DNA from: an uncultured Bacteroidales bacterium
GTDB lineage: Bacteria > Bacteroidota > Bacteroidia > Bacteroidales > UBA932
NCBI GenBank assembly: GCA_934667175.1
Contig: CAKULN010000093.1
Span: 1-5,774, forward strand
DNA: 5,774 bases
Direction: 5' to 3'
The notes under the pieces are model-generated. The model saw only the letters and a program-made list of their open reading frames with translations, did not search any database and had not been told where the DNA came from. Shown piece after piece: positions 1 through 5,249 of the stretch. Position 1 is the stretch's first letter. Each line of letters opens with the position of its first letter. Made by a program: the position numbers and the translations under genes.

Positions 1-130
1 AACCGGTGGCAAGCCGTCAGCAAACAACCTCTTTGGCCGGCAGTGTTGACTTTGACGTTGGCGCGAAATAACAAAATTCAGTTAACAAGTCAGAGCCCTT
101 TCTTTAACACAGGTTTTTGGACTTGACCCC
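1..130 (+). mobile_element. Right end of a second, diverged copy of the 4296-5469 element (truncated by window edge)
   Basis: Bases 1-96 align without gaps to 5250-5345, with 8 mismatches by eye (about 92% identity). After that, 102-130 aligns to 5441-5469, the right terminal repeat of the complete element. Its terminal 25 bases (106-130) match 19 of 25, sharing the cores AACACA and GGACTTG. Between the two matching blocks this copy has 5 bases where the complete element has 95. The orientation is the same as the complete copy. The rest of this copy lies left of the window, so its left end and target duplication cannot be seen. The end at 130 is inferred from the alignment only. Confidence 0.75.
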
Positions 131-131
131 T

Positions 132-156
132 AAAAAGCCCAGGATCACTCCAGGGC
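132..156 (-). terminator. Intrinsic terminator of the DUF5053 operon
   Basis: Read on the minus strand, a hairpin pairs GCCC with GGGC and GG with CC around one T-T mismatch, with the six-base loop AGTGAT (137-156). It is followed directly by TTTTT (136-132). It lies about 28 nt beyond the last stop of the DUF5053 relic, where the leftward operon should end. It abuts the end of the left repeated element by a single base. Confidence 0.6.
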
Positions 157-183
157 CGATCACCGCATTCGGTAGGTGTTAAA

Positions 184-270
184 TCAAACGATACGCAGTG
201 ATGAAAGTTTGTTTCCAAGATTGTGAAGTCCATCCTCTATTCTTTTGAGCTGCTTGTCGGAAACGTACTT
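184..270 (-). pseudogene. C-terminal relic of a second DUF5053-like gene
   Basis: Immediately after the TAA stop of the DUF5053 gene, the same frame stays open for 28 codons to a TGA at 184-186. Its residues QLKRIEDGLHNLGNKLSSL align with the end of the intact protein, ELDTLNKALNDIGGKLSRI. There are identities at L, L, G, K, L and S and several conservative changes (I/L, N/H, T/S). I infer that a tandem DUF5053 paralogue once followed the intact gene and has lost everything but its last quarter. The alternative is that the stop at 271-273 is new and this is the original tail of the upstream gene; the repeated tail motif argues against that. There is no start codon or ribosome binding site of its own. 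Confidence 0.55.
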
Positions 271-663
271 TTAAGAGACGTGTATTCTGGACAATTTGCC
301 TCCAATGTCATTCAATGCCTTGTTCAGTGTGTCAAGTTCACTTTCGGTGAACTGGGCTGGTTTTCCATTGACAGGAAGTCCGTTTATCCTCTGGTACAGC
401 CAAGCCCTTGATTTCTTGAAATAGGTCTTGGCTATATGCGCAAGACTGATTGCCGGCAAAACTTCCTCCAACTGCTTGCGTACAAGAATCTCATCAACTT
501 TACGGTGCGTTTCCTGAAGTTGAAGTTTCATGATTTCAGCGACCGCAGCCGGCTCCTCTTCGCACACCCTATGAATTTCTTCGTTTACTGCGAGCCTTTC
601 TTTTTCATTCTTTGCACTGATGAATCTCTCCTTCAGTGCATCCATCTGTTCCTTTGTAACCAT
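271..663 (-). CDS. DUF5053 family protein
   Basis: This is a 130-residue soluble protein with no signal peptide or membrane segment. Residues 1-68 are charged and helical, rich in E, K and R, and likely coiled coil. Residues 71-107 carry the part I recognise as typical of DUF5053, including KSRAWLYQRING and VNGKPAQFT, followed by an amphipathic helix ending in GGKLSRI. The middle section, with its IAKTYFKKSRAWLYQR core, looks like a helix-turn-helix. DNA binding is therefore a reasonable guess, but no function is established for the family. It is a Bacteroidales family that I associate with prophage or conjugative-element cargo. It lies 37 nt downstream of the 52-codon ORF and is probably cotranscribed with it. 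The ATG at 663 has no Shine-Dalgarno. Met-7 (645) is preceded by AAAGGA and is an alternative start. Confidence 0.78.
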   Translation of the reverse strand: MVTKEQMDALKERFISAKNEKERLAVNEEIHRVCEEEPAAVAEIMKLQLQETHRKVDEILVRKQLEEVLPAISLAHIAKTYFKKSRAWLYQRINGLPVNGKPAQFTESELDTLNKALNDIGGKLSRIHVS

Positions 664-679
664 ATTCCAAAAGATTTGT

Positions 680-695
680 CCCGGCTTAAGCCGGG
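680..695. repeat. 16-bp perfect palindrome, CCCGGC-TTAA-GCCGGG hairpin, between two operon genes
   Basis: All 16 bases are self-complementary. In RNA it would form a 6-bp all-GC stem with a UUAA loop. It occupies nearly half of the 37-nt gap between the 52-codon ORF and the DUF5053 start. On the minus strand it is followed by ACAAATCTTTT, so it is not a standard terminator there. It could act as an attenuator, an RNA-processing or stabilising hairpin, or a dimer-binding operator. The sequence does not decide between these. Confidence 0.6.
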
Positions 696-700
696 AGGTT

Positions 701-859
701 TTACATCATCTTGAGTTTCTCTACGAGTTCATCAATCGAGTCTTCCAACCAAGTGAGGATTTGCCAAGCCTCATTACGCCCTTTGATCTCGTTATAAAGT
801 TGAAGGTAGTAGAGCAGTGACTTCTCGATTTCCTTACGTTCTTTGGTTTTCTTTCTCAT
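701..859 (-). CDS. Small basic hypothetical protein, 52 aa
   Basis: I do not recognise this protein. From the ATG at 859 it has 52 residues. It opens with a strongly basic stretch (MRKKTKERKEIEK) and continues as a helical, acidic and hydrophobic C-terminal half (LYYLQLYNEI, WLEDSIDELVEKLK). There is no signal peptide or membrane helix. The frame is open up to an ATG at 949, but that longer start would lie upstream of the predicted promoter. The 859 start is preferred because AAGGGG sits about 6 nt before it and the promoter at 884-914 fits. It is the first gene of the leftward operon, with DUF5053 following after 37 nt and the 680-695 palindrome between them. It is probably expressed; the role is unknown. 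It may be accessory to the DUF5053 protein by context only. Confidence 0.55.
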   Translation of the reverse strand: MRKKTKERKEIEKSLLYYLQLYNEIKGRNEAWQILTWLEDSIDELVEKLKMM

Positions 860-883
860 TGATGTCCCCTTAGATTGATGATA

Positions 884-914
884 CAAAGGTAATAATCTTT
901 TGATTATTGCACAA
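884..914 (-). promoter_or_regulatory. Bacteroidetes-type promoter for the 52-aa / DUF5053 operon
   Basis: On the minus strand the -7 element TACCTTTG (891-884) matches TAnnTTTG exactly. A TTG -33 element (914-912) lies 20 nt upstream, within the usual 19-21 nt spacing. The expected transcription start is near 877, about 18 nt before the ATG at 859. Confidence 0.65.
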
Positions 915-945
915 GTGCTCCGTGAGATATTTTGAAGAATAATTA

Positions 946-1098
946 TCACTCAACAAGATTGTAGGAGAGGTCGGCACCGATGTAGGGGAACGGGGTGATT
1001 CTGTTGTTACGGAAGGTCAGGCCGTAGCCGGCTTGGAGCGCTATGGACCAGTGATGATGTTTTTTGTTGTGTTTTCTGTTTTCCGCAGTGCTTGACTT
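946..1098 (-). pseudogene. 3' fragment of a beta-rich, possibly outer-membrane or phage-associated protein
   Basis: On the minus strand a 50-codon frame runs from just after a TAA (1099-1101) to a TGA at 946-948, with no usable start. Its last 35 or so codons (from about 1059) read like a genuine C-terminus: HWSIALQAGYGL, then ITPFPYIGADLSYNL. Alternating glycine and aromatic residues and a closing beta strand of this kind are typical of the ends of small beta-barrel-like or membrane-anchored proteins in Bacteroidales phages and mobile elements. Everything upstream is lost or unrecognisable. No family is assigned with confidence. The fragment ends 31 bp before the promoter of the next leftward operon. 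Confidence 0.4.
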
Positions 1099-1132
1099 TT
1101 AGGCCAGCAATCGGCCCCATAGCCACGAGTGA

Positions 1133-1399
1133 GCCCTCAAGGTCGCCAATGATAAATGTCTGGACGGCTGCAAGGGTTACACGGCAAACAGTACGCTCAC
1201 GGATGACAGGGTGATAGAGGAATATGGATACCTCTTTATGATACAAGATCTCCTTGGATAAGGCCCGCTTCCTTGCGGAGAAAATATATCAGATCGATTA
1301 CTTCAATCCATACGACAACAAGCGAAAGTCAGTGCTCCTGCACACCAAAGAGGATCCAAGGTCACTGAGTTGCTTGACATCATCTCGGCCAACCGCTAA
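1133..1399 (+). pseudogene. Frameshifted remnant of an unidentified gene
   Basis: Protein-like sequence continues on the plus strand across two frame changes. The first frame (1133 to about 1250) gives LTDDRVIEEYGYLFMIQDLL and then hits TAA at 1259. A second frame (about 1251-1357) gives DKARFLAEKIYQIDYFNPYD and LLHTKED. The first frame then resumes at 1358 with KVTELLDIISANR and stops with TAA at 1397-1399. The joined product would be about 88 residues, mostly helical and acidic. A TGA immediately precedes 1133, so the 5' end is also missing. I do not recognise the family. The evidence is the coherent protein-like character across the two offsetting shifts; a chance open frame cannot be ruled out for the middle piece alone. 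Confidence 0.35.
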
Positions 1400-1414
1400 A
1401 ATGGGTGTCCCATT
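1400..1414 (-). terminator. Weak terminator-like hairpin downstream of the DUF1080 gene
   Basis: On the minus strand AATGGG pairs with CCCATT across a three-base loop ACA. The final TT of the stem runs into TT (1399-1398), giving a short T run. It begins 22 nt past the DUF1080 stop codon. The stem is only 6 bp and the T run short, so termination would be weak. It also lies directly after the stop of the plus-strand remnant. Confidence 0.35.
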
Positions 1415-1436
1415 GCGGAAAACAGCTTCTAAATAA

Positions 1437-2732
1437 TCAGAGTGTGATAAGGCGGAAGTTGCGCCAGAGAACCTTGATGTTGTTGCCGTCGTGGATCTGG
1501 AGCATAATGCGGCCGGATTTGGAACCGATCAGCTCATCATTGATGTCAACCATAGACTCTCCGTTCAGCCAGGTCTTCACGTTGTTTCCTTCGACACGCA
1601 GACGAAGAGTGTTCCATTCGCCTTCTTTAAGAATATCTTCTTTTTCATCAGGAATCTGAACCAGCCAGCCACGGCCGTATGACTCGTAGATGCCGGCGGT
1701 GTCATGTCCCTTAGGGGCGACCTCGCACTGCCATCCGTTTACGATGTTGTTCTGGTAGCCACCTTCGACAAATGAATGGAAGAAGAGGCCGGAGTTGCCG
1801 TTGGAGCACTGCTTGAACTCAACTGTCAGATCGAAATCCTTGTAATATTCACGCGTTCCGAGGTAGCCGTAGCGAAGGTCTTCTCCGTTCTCTGTCACAA
1901 GGTTACCCTCTTCATCAACACCTGTGCGCATGCTTCCGAACAGTTCCCAGCCGTGAAGATCCTTGCCGTTGAAGAGTTCGATTTCCTTCCCGGCCTTGTG
2001 AGGAAGTTCCTTTATCTTGATATTCCTGAATGACGCTGGATCGCCGTGATCCTGAAGACAGATGACACCCTCGTGAGCCAGACCATATTCAGTGGCGTCG
2101 CCCCATTTGCCGCTGGCTTTCTTCTCGAACCAGTCGTCCGTCCATGCCTCGAACTCCAGAATCTTCTCTCCGTTCAGCCAATGCTCCACGTGCCCGTTGT
2201 CAAAAACGATCTTGGAGTTGTTCCACTGGCCTTGAGGGTTGACCTTCATCTTGCTGTAGTCCGGAAGGTGCATGGCGTAGTCAACGCCAAGTTTTTGCCA
2301 TTCCTCGAGTTTAGTGGGAGCGTTGACCTCCTCCCACCCTTCGTTGTCAATGAGCTGGTATTCAGGACCCGTAACGTAAGGAACCTTGAATTTCGGACTC
2401 TCTACAACGTGGTAAAGCATCCCGCTGTTGCCTCCGTGGGTTAGTTTCCAGTCCCATGAGAGCTCAAAGTTCTCGTACTTCTTGGCGGTCACGATGTAGC
2501 CGGATTCATCTGCCCCGTTGCCGGAAGCCTGAATGCATCCGTCCACGACTGTCCAACCGTTTGTAAGGGAGTCTCCGTTGTAGTCACGCCAACCGTCAAG
2601 GTTCTCTCCATTGAACAGGAGTACCCAGCCGTCAGACCTTTCGGCCTTGGTCAAGGTGTTCGGCTTAGTGCCACAAGAAGTCATAGATACTGCCACACCG
2701 GCGGCAGCAAGCCATAAAAAGGTCTTTTTCAT
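1437..2732 (-). CDS. Tandem DUF1080 lipoprotein (3-keto-disaccharide hydrolase domain family)
   Basis: This 431-residue protein has a lipoprotein signal: MKK, a hydrophobic core, then the lipobox MTSC with Cys-20. It is therefore predicted to be exported and lipid-anchored in the envelope. Two DUF1080 (concanavalin-like beta-sandwich) domains follow. Domain 1 (about 36-243) has LFNGENLDGW (39-48), GNSGMLYHV (101-109), HVEHWLNGEKI (181-191) and LQDHGDPASFRNI (226-238). Domain 2 (about 252-430) repeats the pattern: ELFNGKDLHGW (252-262), GNSGLFFHS (312-320), VKTWLNGE (385-392) and LQIHDGN (411-417). Characterised family members in gut Bacteroides cleave 3-keto-glycosides, usually beside Gfo/Idh-type oxidoreductases. 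No such partner is in the window, so substrate and activity are inference. Single-domain members have roughly half this length. The ATG at 2732 is chosen for the signal peptide; there is no Shine-Dalgarno, only an A/T-rich leader. It has its own promoter at 2785-2815. Confidence 0.88.
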   Translation of the reverse strand: MKKTFLWLAAAGVAVSMTSCGTKPNTLTKAERSDGWVLLFNGENLDGWRDYNGDSLTNGWTVVDGCIQASGNGADESGYIVTAKKYENFELSWDWKLTHGGNSGMLYHVVESPKFKVPYVTGPEYQLIDNEGWEEVNAPTKLEEWQKLGVDYAMHLPDYSKMKVNPQGQWNNSKIVFDNGHVEHWLNGEKILEFEAWTDDWFEKKASGKWGDATEYGLAHEGVICLQDHGDPASFRNIKIKELPHKAGKEIELFNGKDLHGWELFGSMRTGVDEEGNLVTENGEDLRYGYLGTREYYKDFDLTVEFKQCSNGNSGLFFHSFVEGGYQNNIVNGWQCEVAPKGHDTAGIYESYGRGWLVQIPDEKEDILKEGEWNTLRLRVEGNNVKTWLNGESMVDINDELIGSKSGRIMLQIHDGNNIKVLWRNFRLITL

Positions 2733-2784
2733 TGTTGAAAGATTAAAAATTATAGTTTTGCATCAAAAATATTATTATTGCTTG

Positions 2785-2815
2785 CAAAAATATGTAAATC
2801 TATCCGTTATCGCAA
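2785..2815 (-). promoter_or_regulatory. Bacteroidetes-type promoter of the DUF1080 lipoprotein gene
   Basis: On the minus strand TATTTTTG (2792-2785) matches TAnnTTTG, with TTG (2815-2813) exactly 20 nt upstream. This predicts a leader of about 45 nt before the ATG at 2732. A second TATTTTTG lies downstream at 2764-2771 but has no correctly spaced TTG. Confidence 0.6.
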
Positions 2816-2891
2816 TATATCCAATCGACGAAGGTGTTTATGAACGTATTATTGGATTTATCCGTGAAACGTTCAGTTGTGAATAAACTCC

Positions 2892-2921
2892 TTGATAATA
2901 TATGATTATCCAAATTATTTG
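2892..2921 (+). promoter_or_regulatory. Probable promoter of the FISUMP lipoprotein gene
   Basis: TTG (2892-2894) is followed after 19 nt by ATTATTTG (2914-2921). This keeps the TTTG half of the Bacteroidetes -7 element but not its leading TA. It sits 36 nt upstream of the ATG at 2958. A TATAATG at 2924-2930 is close by but is not the usual Bacteroidetes form. Confidence 0.4.
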
Positions 2922-2957
2922 CGTATAATGCAAGTATATATTAAAAAACGAACTGTT

Positions 2958-4244
2958 ATGAAGAAGAATCTGAGAAGATTTGTAGGGGGCTCCTTGCTCC
3001 TGATCGCCACTGCTTGTGGCAAGAACAACACAGGACCAGGTCCTGATCCGACACCCGTTCCTGAGCCTGGGGTTGAACCTACTCCTGATATTGTCGTGAG
3101 AGACCTCAGTACGAATGGCACATCCAACTGCTATATTATCCTGCAGACTGGGGCATGTTCTTTTGATGCCACTGTCAAAGGGAACGGAGCCGCTACAGAA
3201 GGCCTTGAAGCCCCGGAAAAGATGTCTCCGGATTCGGCGGCTCTTGTTTGGGAAACCAGCAAGGGCATGATCACGGATGTGAAACTAAAGGACGGGACAA
3301 TCTCTTTTAAAGCTGGCGATGTCAACGGTAACGCTTTGATCGCCGCCTATTCCGCTGACAAGAAAATCATCTGGAGTTGGCATATTTGGTTTCCGGAAGA
3401 GAATGTGAAAACTGTTACGACCAAGACTGGCTACGAGGTGATGAATATGAACCTCGGTGCAATGACCTCCACTTTCGGATCAACTCCGGACGTGAAGCCT
3501 TACGGTCTGCTGTACCAATGGGGACGCAAGGATCCGTTCCCGTCCGCTCCGGCTCTTACAGGCGATGAAAAGACTCAACCGGTTTCTGTGTATGGCCCTG
3601 ATGGTGCGGAGGTGAAGATCACCTATTCCCTTTGGAGCTCAGTGGAAAACAACACCATTGAATATTCAGTAGCCAATCCGACTAAATGTCTTTCGAACTA
3701 TGCCCAGTACAATACCAGCAGGGATTGGCTGAAGGCCTCTGACAGCAATGATGCGTTGTGGGGCAATCCTAAAGGAGACGAGAGGAGTTCGGACAACAAT
3801 TACGTCAACAAGGGCTCCAAATCTTTCTATGATCCATGCCCTGTTGGCTATCGTGTTCCGCCCGCAGATGTGTTCAGGACATTCACGACCACCGGGGGCT
3901 ATACTCAAGATCCATCTTCTTTTGATGTAGTGGACTTGAACGGCGACGGAGTGATCGACACAAGAGACTACAACTATGGTTGGTCATTCAGCATGAAGGT
4001 AGGCTCACAGTTTTTCCCTGCGGCAGCCCGCTACGATGGCTCGTATGCCATGCTTATGGGCTCAAAGAGCGGACTTTGGGGGTCCTACTGGGGAAACACT
4101 CCGGCGAAATCTTATGATGAAAAAGTTTCCGGCTTCGGATTCTGTGTTCTTGCGTTCATGAGTGAGGCTGCCGGCACATCTGTCTCTGCTGCAGCCTCTG
4201 CCAACCGGGCGGACGCCTACTCCATCCGCTGTATCAAAGAATAG
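2958..4244 (+). CDS. FISUMP-type (major paralogous domain) surface lipoprotein
   Basis: From the ATG at 2958 this is 428 residues. The frame is open to an ATG at 2892, but only the 2958 start gives a proper lipoprotein signal, with lipobox ATAC and Cys-20. A Pro/Gly-rich tether (about 25-44, PDPTPVPEPG) follows. Residues 55-145 form a beta-rich domain with TSNCYI and IIWSWHIW, a pattern familiar from Bacteroides surface and fimbrial-type proteins. Residues 160-428 match the FISUMP / C-type-lectin-like pattern: MNLGA (164-168), GLLYQWGRKDPFP (183-195), YDPCPVGYRVP (291-301) and the terminal YSIRCIKE. A DxNxDGxxD loop (DLNGDGVIDTRD, 326-337) is inserted within this domain and should bind calcium. 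The likely role is surface binding or adhesion; the ligand is unknown. It is divergent from the DUF1080 gene. No clear terminator is seen before the mobile element begins 51 bp downstream. Confidence 0.8.
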   Translation: MKKNLRRFVGGSLLLIATACGKNNTGPGPDPTPVPEPGVEPTPDIVVRDLSTNGTSNCYIILQTGACSFDATVKGNGAATEGLEAPEKMSPDSAALVWETSKGMITDVKLKDGTISFKAGDVNGNALIAAYSADKKIIWSWHIWFPEENVKTVTTKTGYEVMNMNLGAMTSTFGSTPDVKPYGLLYQWGRKDPFPSAPALTGDEKTQPVSVYGPDGAEVKITYSLWSSVENNTIEYSVANPTKCLSNYAQYNTSRDWLKASDSNDALWGNPKGDERSSDNNYVNKGSKSFYDPCPVGYRVPPADVFRTFTTTGGYTQDPSSFDVVDLNGDGVIDTRDYNYGWSFSMKVGSQFFPAAARYDGSYAMLMGSKSGLWGSYWGNTPAKSYDEKVSGFGFCVLAFMSEAAGTSVSAAASANRADAYSIRCIKE

Positions 4245-4289
4245 TTCAATCGGGACTGGCGTGACAGTGATGGAAACAAGTCCCCAAGG

Positions 4290-4295
4290 AATTGT
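4290..4295 (+). repeat. Target-site duplication, left copy (AATTGT)
   Basis: AATTGT directly precedes the left terminal inverted repeat and is repeated at 5470-5475 directly after the right one. This is the expected mark of a transposition event. Confidence 0.8.
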
Positions 4296-4320
4296 CGGAC
4301 CAAGTCCAAAAGTATGTGTT
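4296..4320 (+). repeat. Left terminal inverted repeat
   Basis: The outer end reads CGGACCAAGTCC and continues to AGTATGTGTT at 4320. It is the exact reverse complement of 5445-5469 over all 25 bases. A 25-base exact match is far beyond chance in a window of this size. Confidence 0.92.
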
Positions 4321-4450
4321 CAGGCATACATCTTTGATAGCCTGTACAGGAAATACTTAATATCTGAAACACCCCCTGAGTTGTGCCCTGAAAGTTTTCT
4401 CACAAAGCATAGCGTTGTTGGACGCTGCCCGTTGCTATCTTCGGTCAGGA

Positions 4451-4537
4451 GCACCGTTGCTTGGAGGGCGGGGCGGCCCTTTACCCAGATAGGGCGCGCG
4501 AAGCGCGTAGGCCGCCCCGCCCTCCAAGCAACGGTGC
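4451..4537. repeat. 28-bp perfect inverted repeat forming a long GC-rich hairpin
   Basis: Bases 4451-4478 (beginning GCACCGTTGCTTGGAGGG) are the exact reverse complement of 4510-4537. The 31-base spacer itself contains a smaller stem, CGCGC-GAA-GCGCG (4495-4507). Neither side is followed by a T run, so this is not an ordinary terminator. The stem is nested inside the 4296-5469 element. No duplication flanks it, so nothing shows that it inserted independently. It could be a dispersed palindromic repeat or a structural part of an RNA. Confidence 0.9.
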
Positions 4538-4841
4538 CAATGCAAGGGTAAATCATTGTCTGATTCCTTTTCATAAAAATTATTATCACGCACTCTATGG
4601 CTAAACGCAACACGTTCAGTGTCAATGAGTGGTGGAAAATGTATTAATTATCACATAGTTAGCCCTTTGCCTTGAGTGTTAAACCGCCAAAGGCTAGTAG
4701 CCAAACTATTTATTAATAATGGTTTACAGATCACGCCTACCTTGATTATGACCTCTGGTCAGGGCACAGACTAAAAGTTGAGAGGTAGAACGACACTTTT
4801 GCGGCGAAGTGCCGTCGAACCCCTCCATTTGTCGGTTTTGA

Positions 4842-4867
4842 ACGACATTATAGTCTAAAAATGTCGT
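4842..4867. repeat. Short inverted repeat ACGACAT / ATGTCGT inside the element
   Basis: A 7-bp perfect stem (4842-4848 with 4861-4867) has a 12-base A/T-rich loop. Alone it is near chance level. It is listed because it sits among several other hairpins in the non-coding interior of the mobile element. Confidence 0.35.
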
Positions 4868-5177
4868 CAATTCCCTCCGGCGCTGGAATGTCAACCGGTA
4901 TCAATGTACCTTGCGGTATCATGTTAGGGTACAAGCTGAGGCAGGCCTCTATAGCGTTCGCCTCGTGCTGATGTAGGTGTGGATTTACGGAACGCCTTCA
5001 CGTCAAAGCTTATCCGAGGCGCATGGAAGGCTCATTCCCATGAAAAGCCTGTACTTTTGCCATTGAGTTTTTCAGCCCGGTCCGGATTCCACCGGCACAG
5101 ATTCGACTTGCGACTGAAAGCCGTTTGTAAGATTCTCATCGTCTATAATTACTCAGCACTATTCGTCCGGGGGATTG

Positions 5178-5239
5178 CGCTCCGACCGGAGCGTATGATT
5201 TCTGCCTTTGTCCGGCCAACAAGGCTTTCACCGGACAAA
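5178..5239. other. Pair of adjacent GC-rich hairpins, candidate structured RNA segment
   Basis: CGCTCC-GACC-GGAGCG (5178-5193) forms a 6-bp stem with a tetraloop. Fourteen bases on, TTTGTCCGG (5207-5215) pairs perfectly with CCGGACAAA (5231-5239), with a further CC/GG pairing inside the loop. They lie just before the block (5250-5345) conserved in the second element copy. Two strong stems in 62 bases of sequence with no protein signature suggest a folded RNA or a protein-binding end region. The strand and any transcript are unknown. Confidence 0.4.
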
Positions 5240-5249
5240 ATGTTGAATC

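Noticed and set aside
436..820. Plus-strand frames opposite the DUF5053 operon
   Set aside because: They are antisense to the DUF5053 and 52-codon genes, which have family signature or promoter support.
1007..1246. Minus-strand 79-codon frame
   Set aside because: It overlaps two better protein-like fragments in other frames (946-1098 minus and 1133-1399 plus) and has no recognisable feature.
1076..1425. Short inverted repeat (14 of 15 bases: 1076-1090 with 1411-1425) flanking the plus-strand remnant
   Set aside because: About one match of this quality is expected by chance in a window this size. There is no adjacent duplication.
2046..2444. 132-codon plus-strand frame inside the DUF1080 gene
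   Set aside because: It is the antisense of a conserved two-domain protein and has no feature of its own.
2819..2857. ATCCAAT / ATTGGAT inverted repeat in the divergent promoter region, considered as an operator
   Set aside because: The arms are only 7 bp with a 25-bp spacer in A/T-rich sequence, within chance expectation.
4320..4625. Overlapping open frames on both strands across the 28-bp inverted repeat (101 and 129 codons)
   Set aside because: They exist because the GC-rich palindrome is open in both directions. The peptides mirror each other, and neither has a protein signature.
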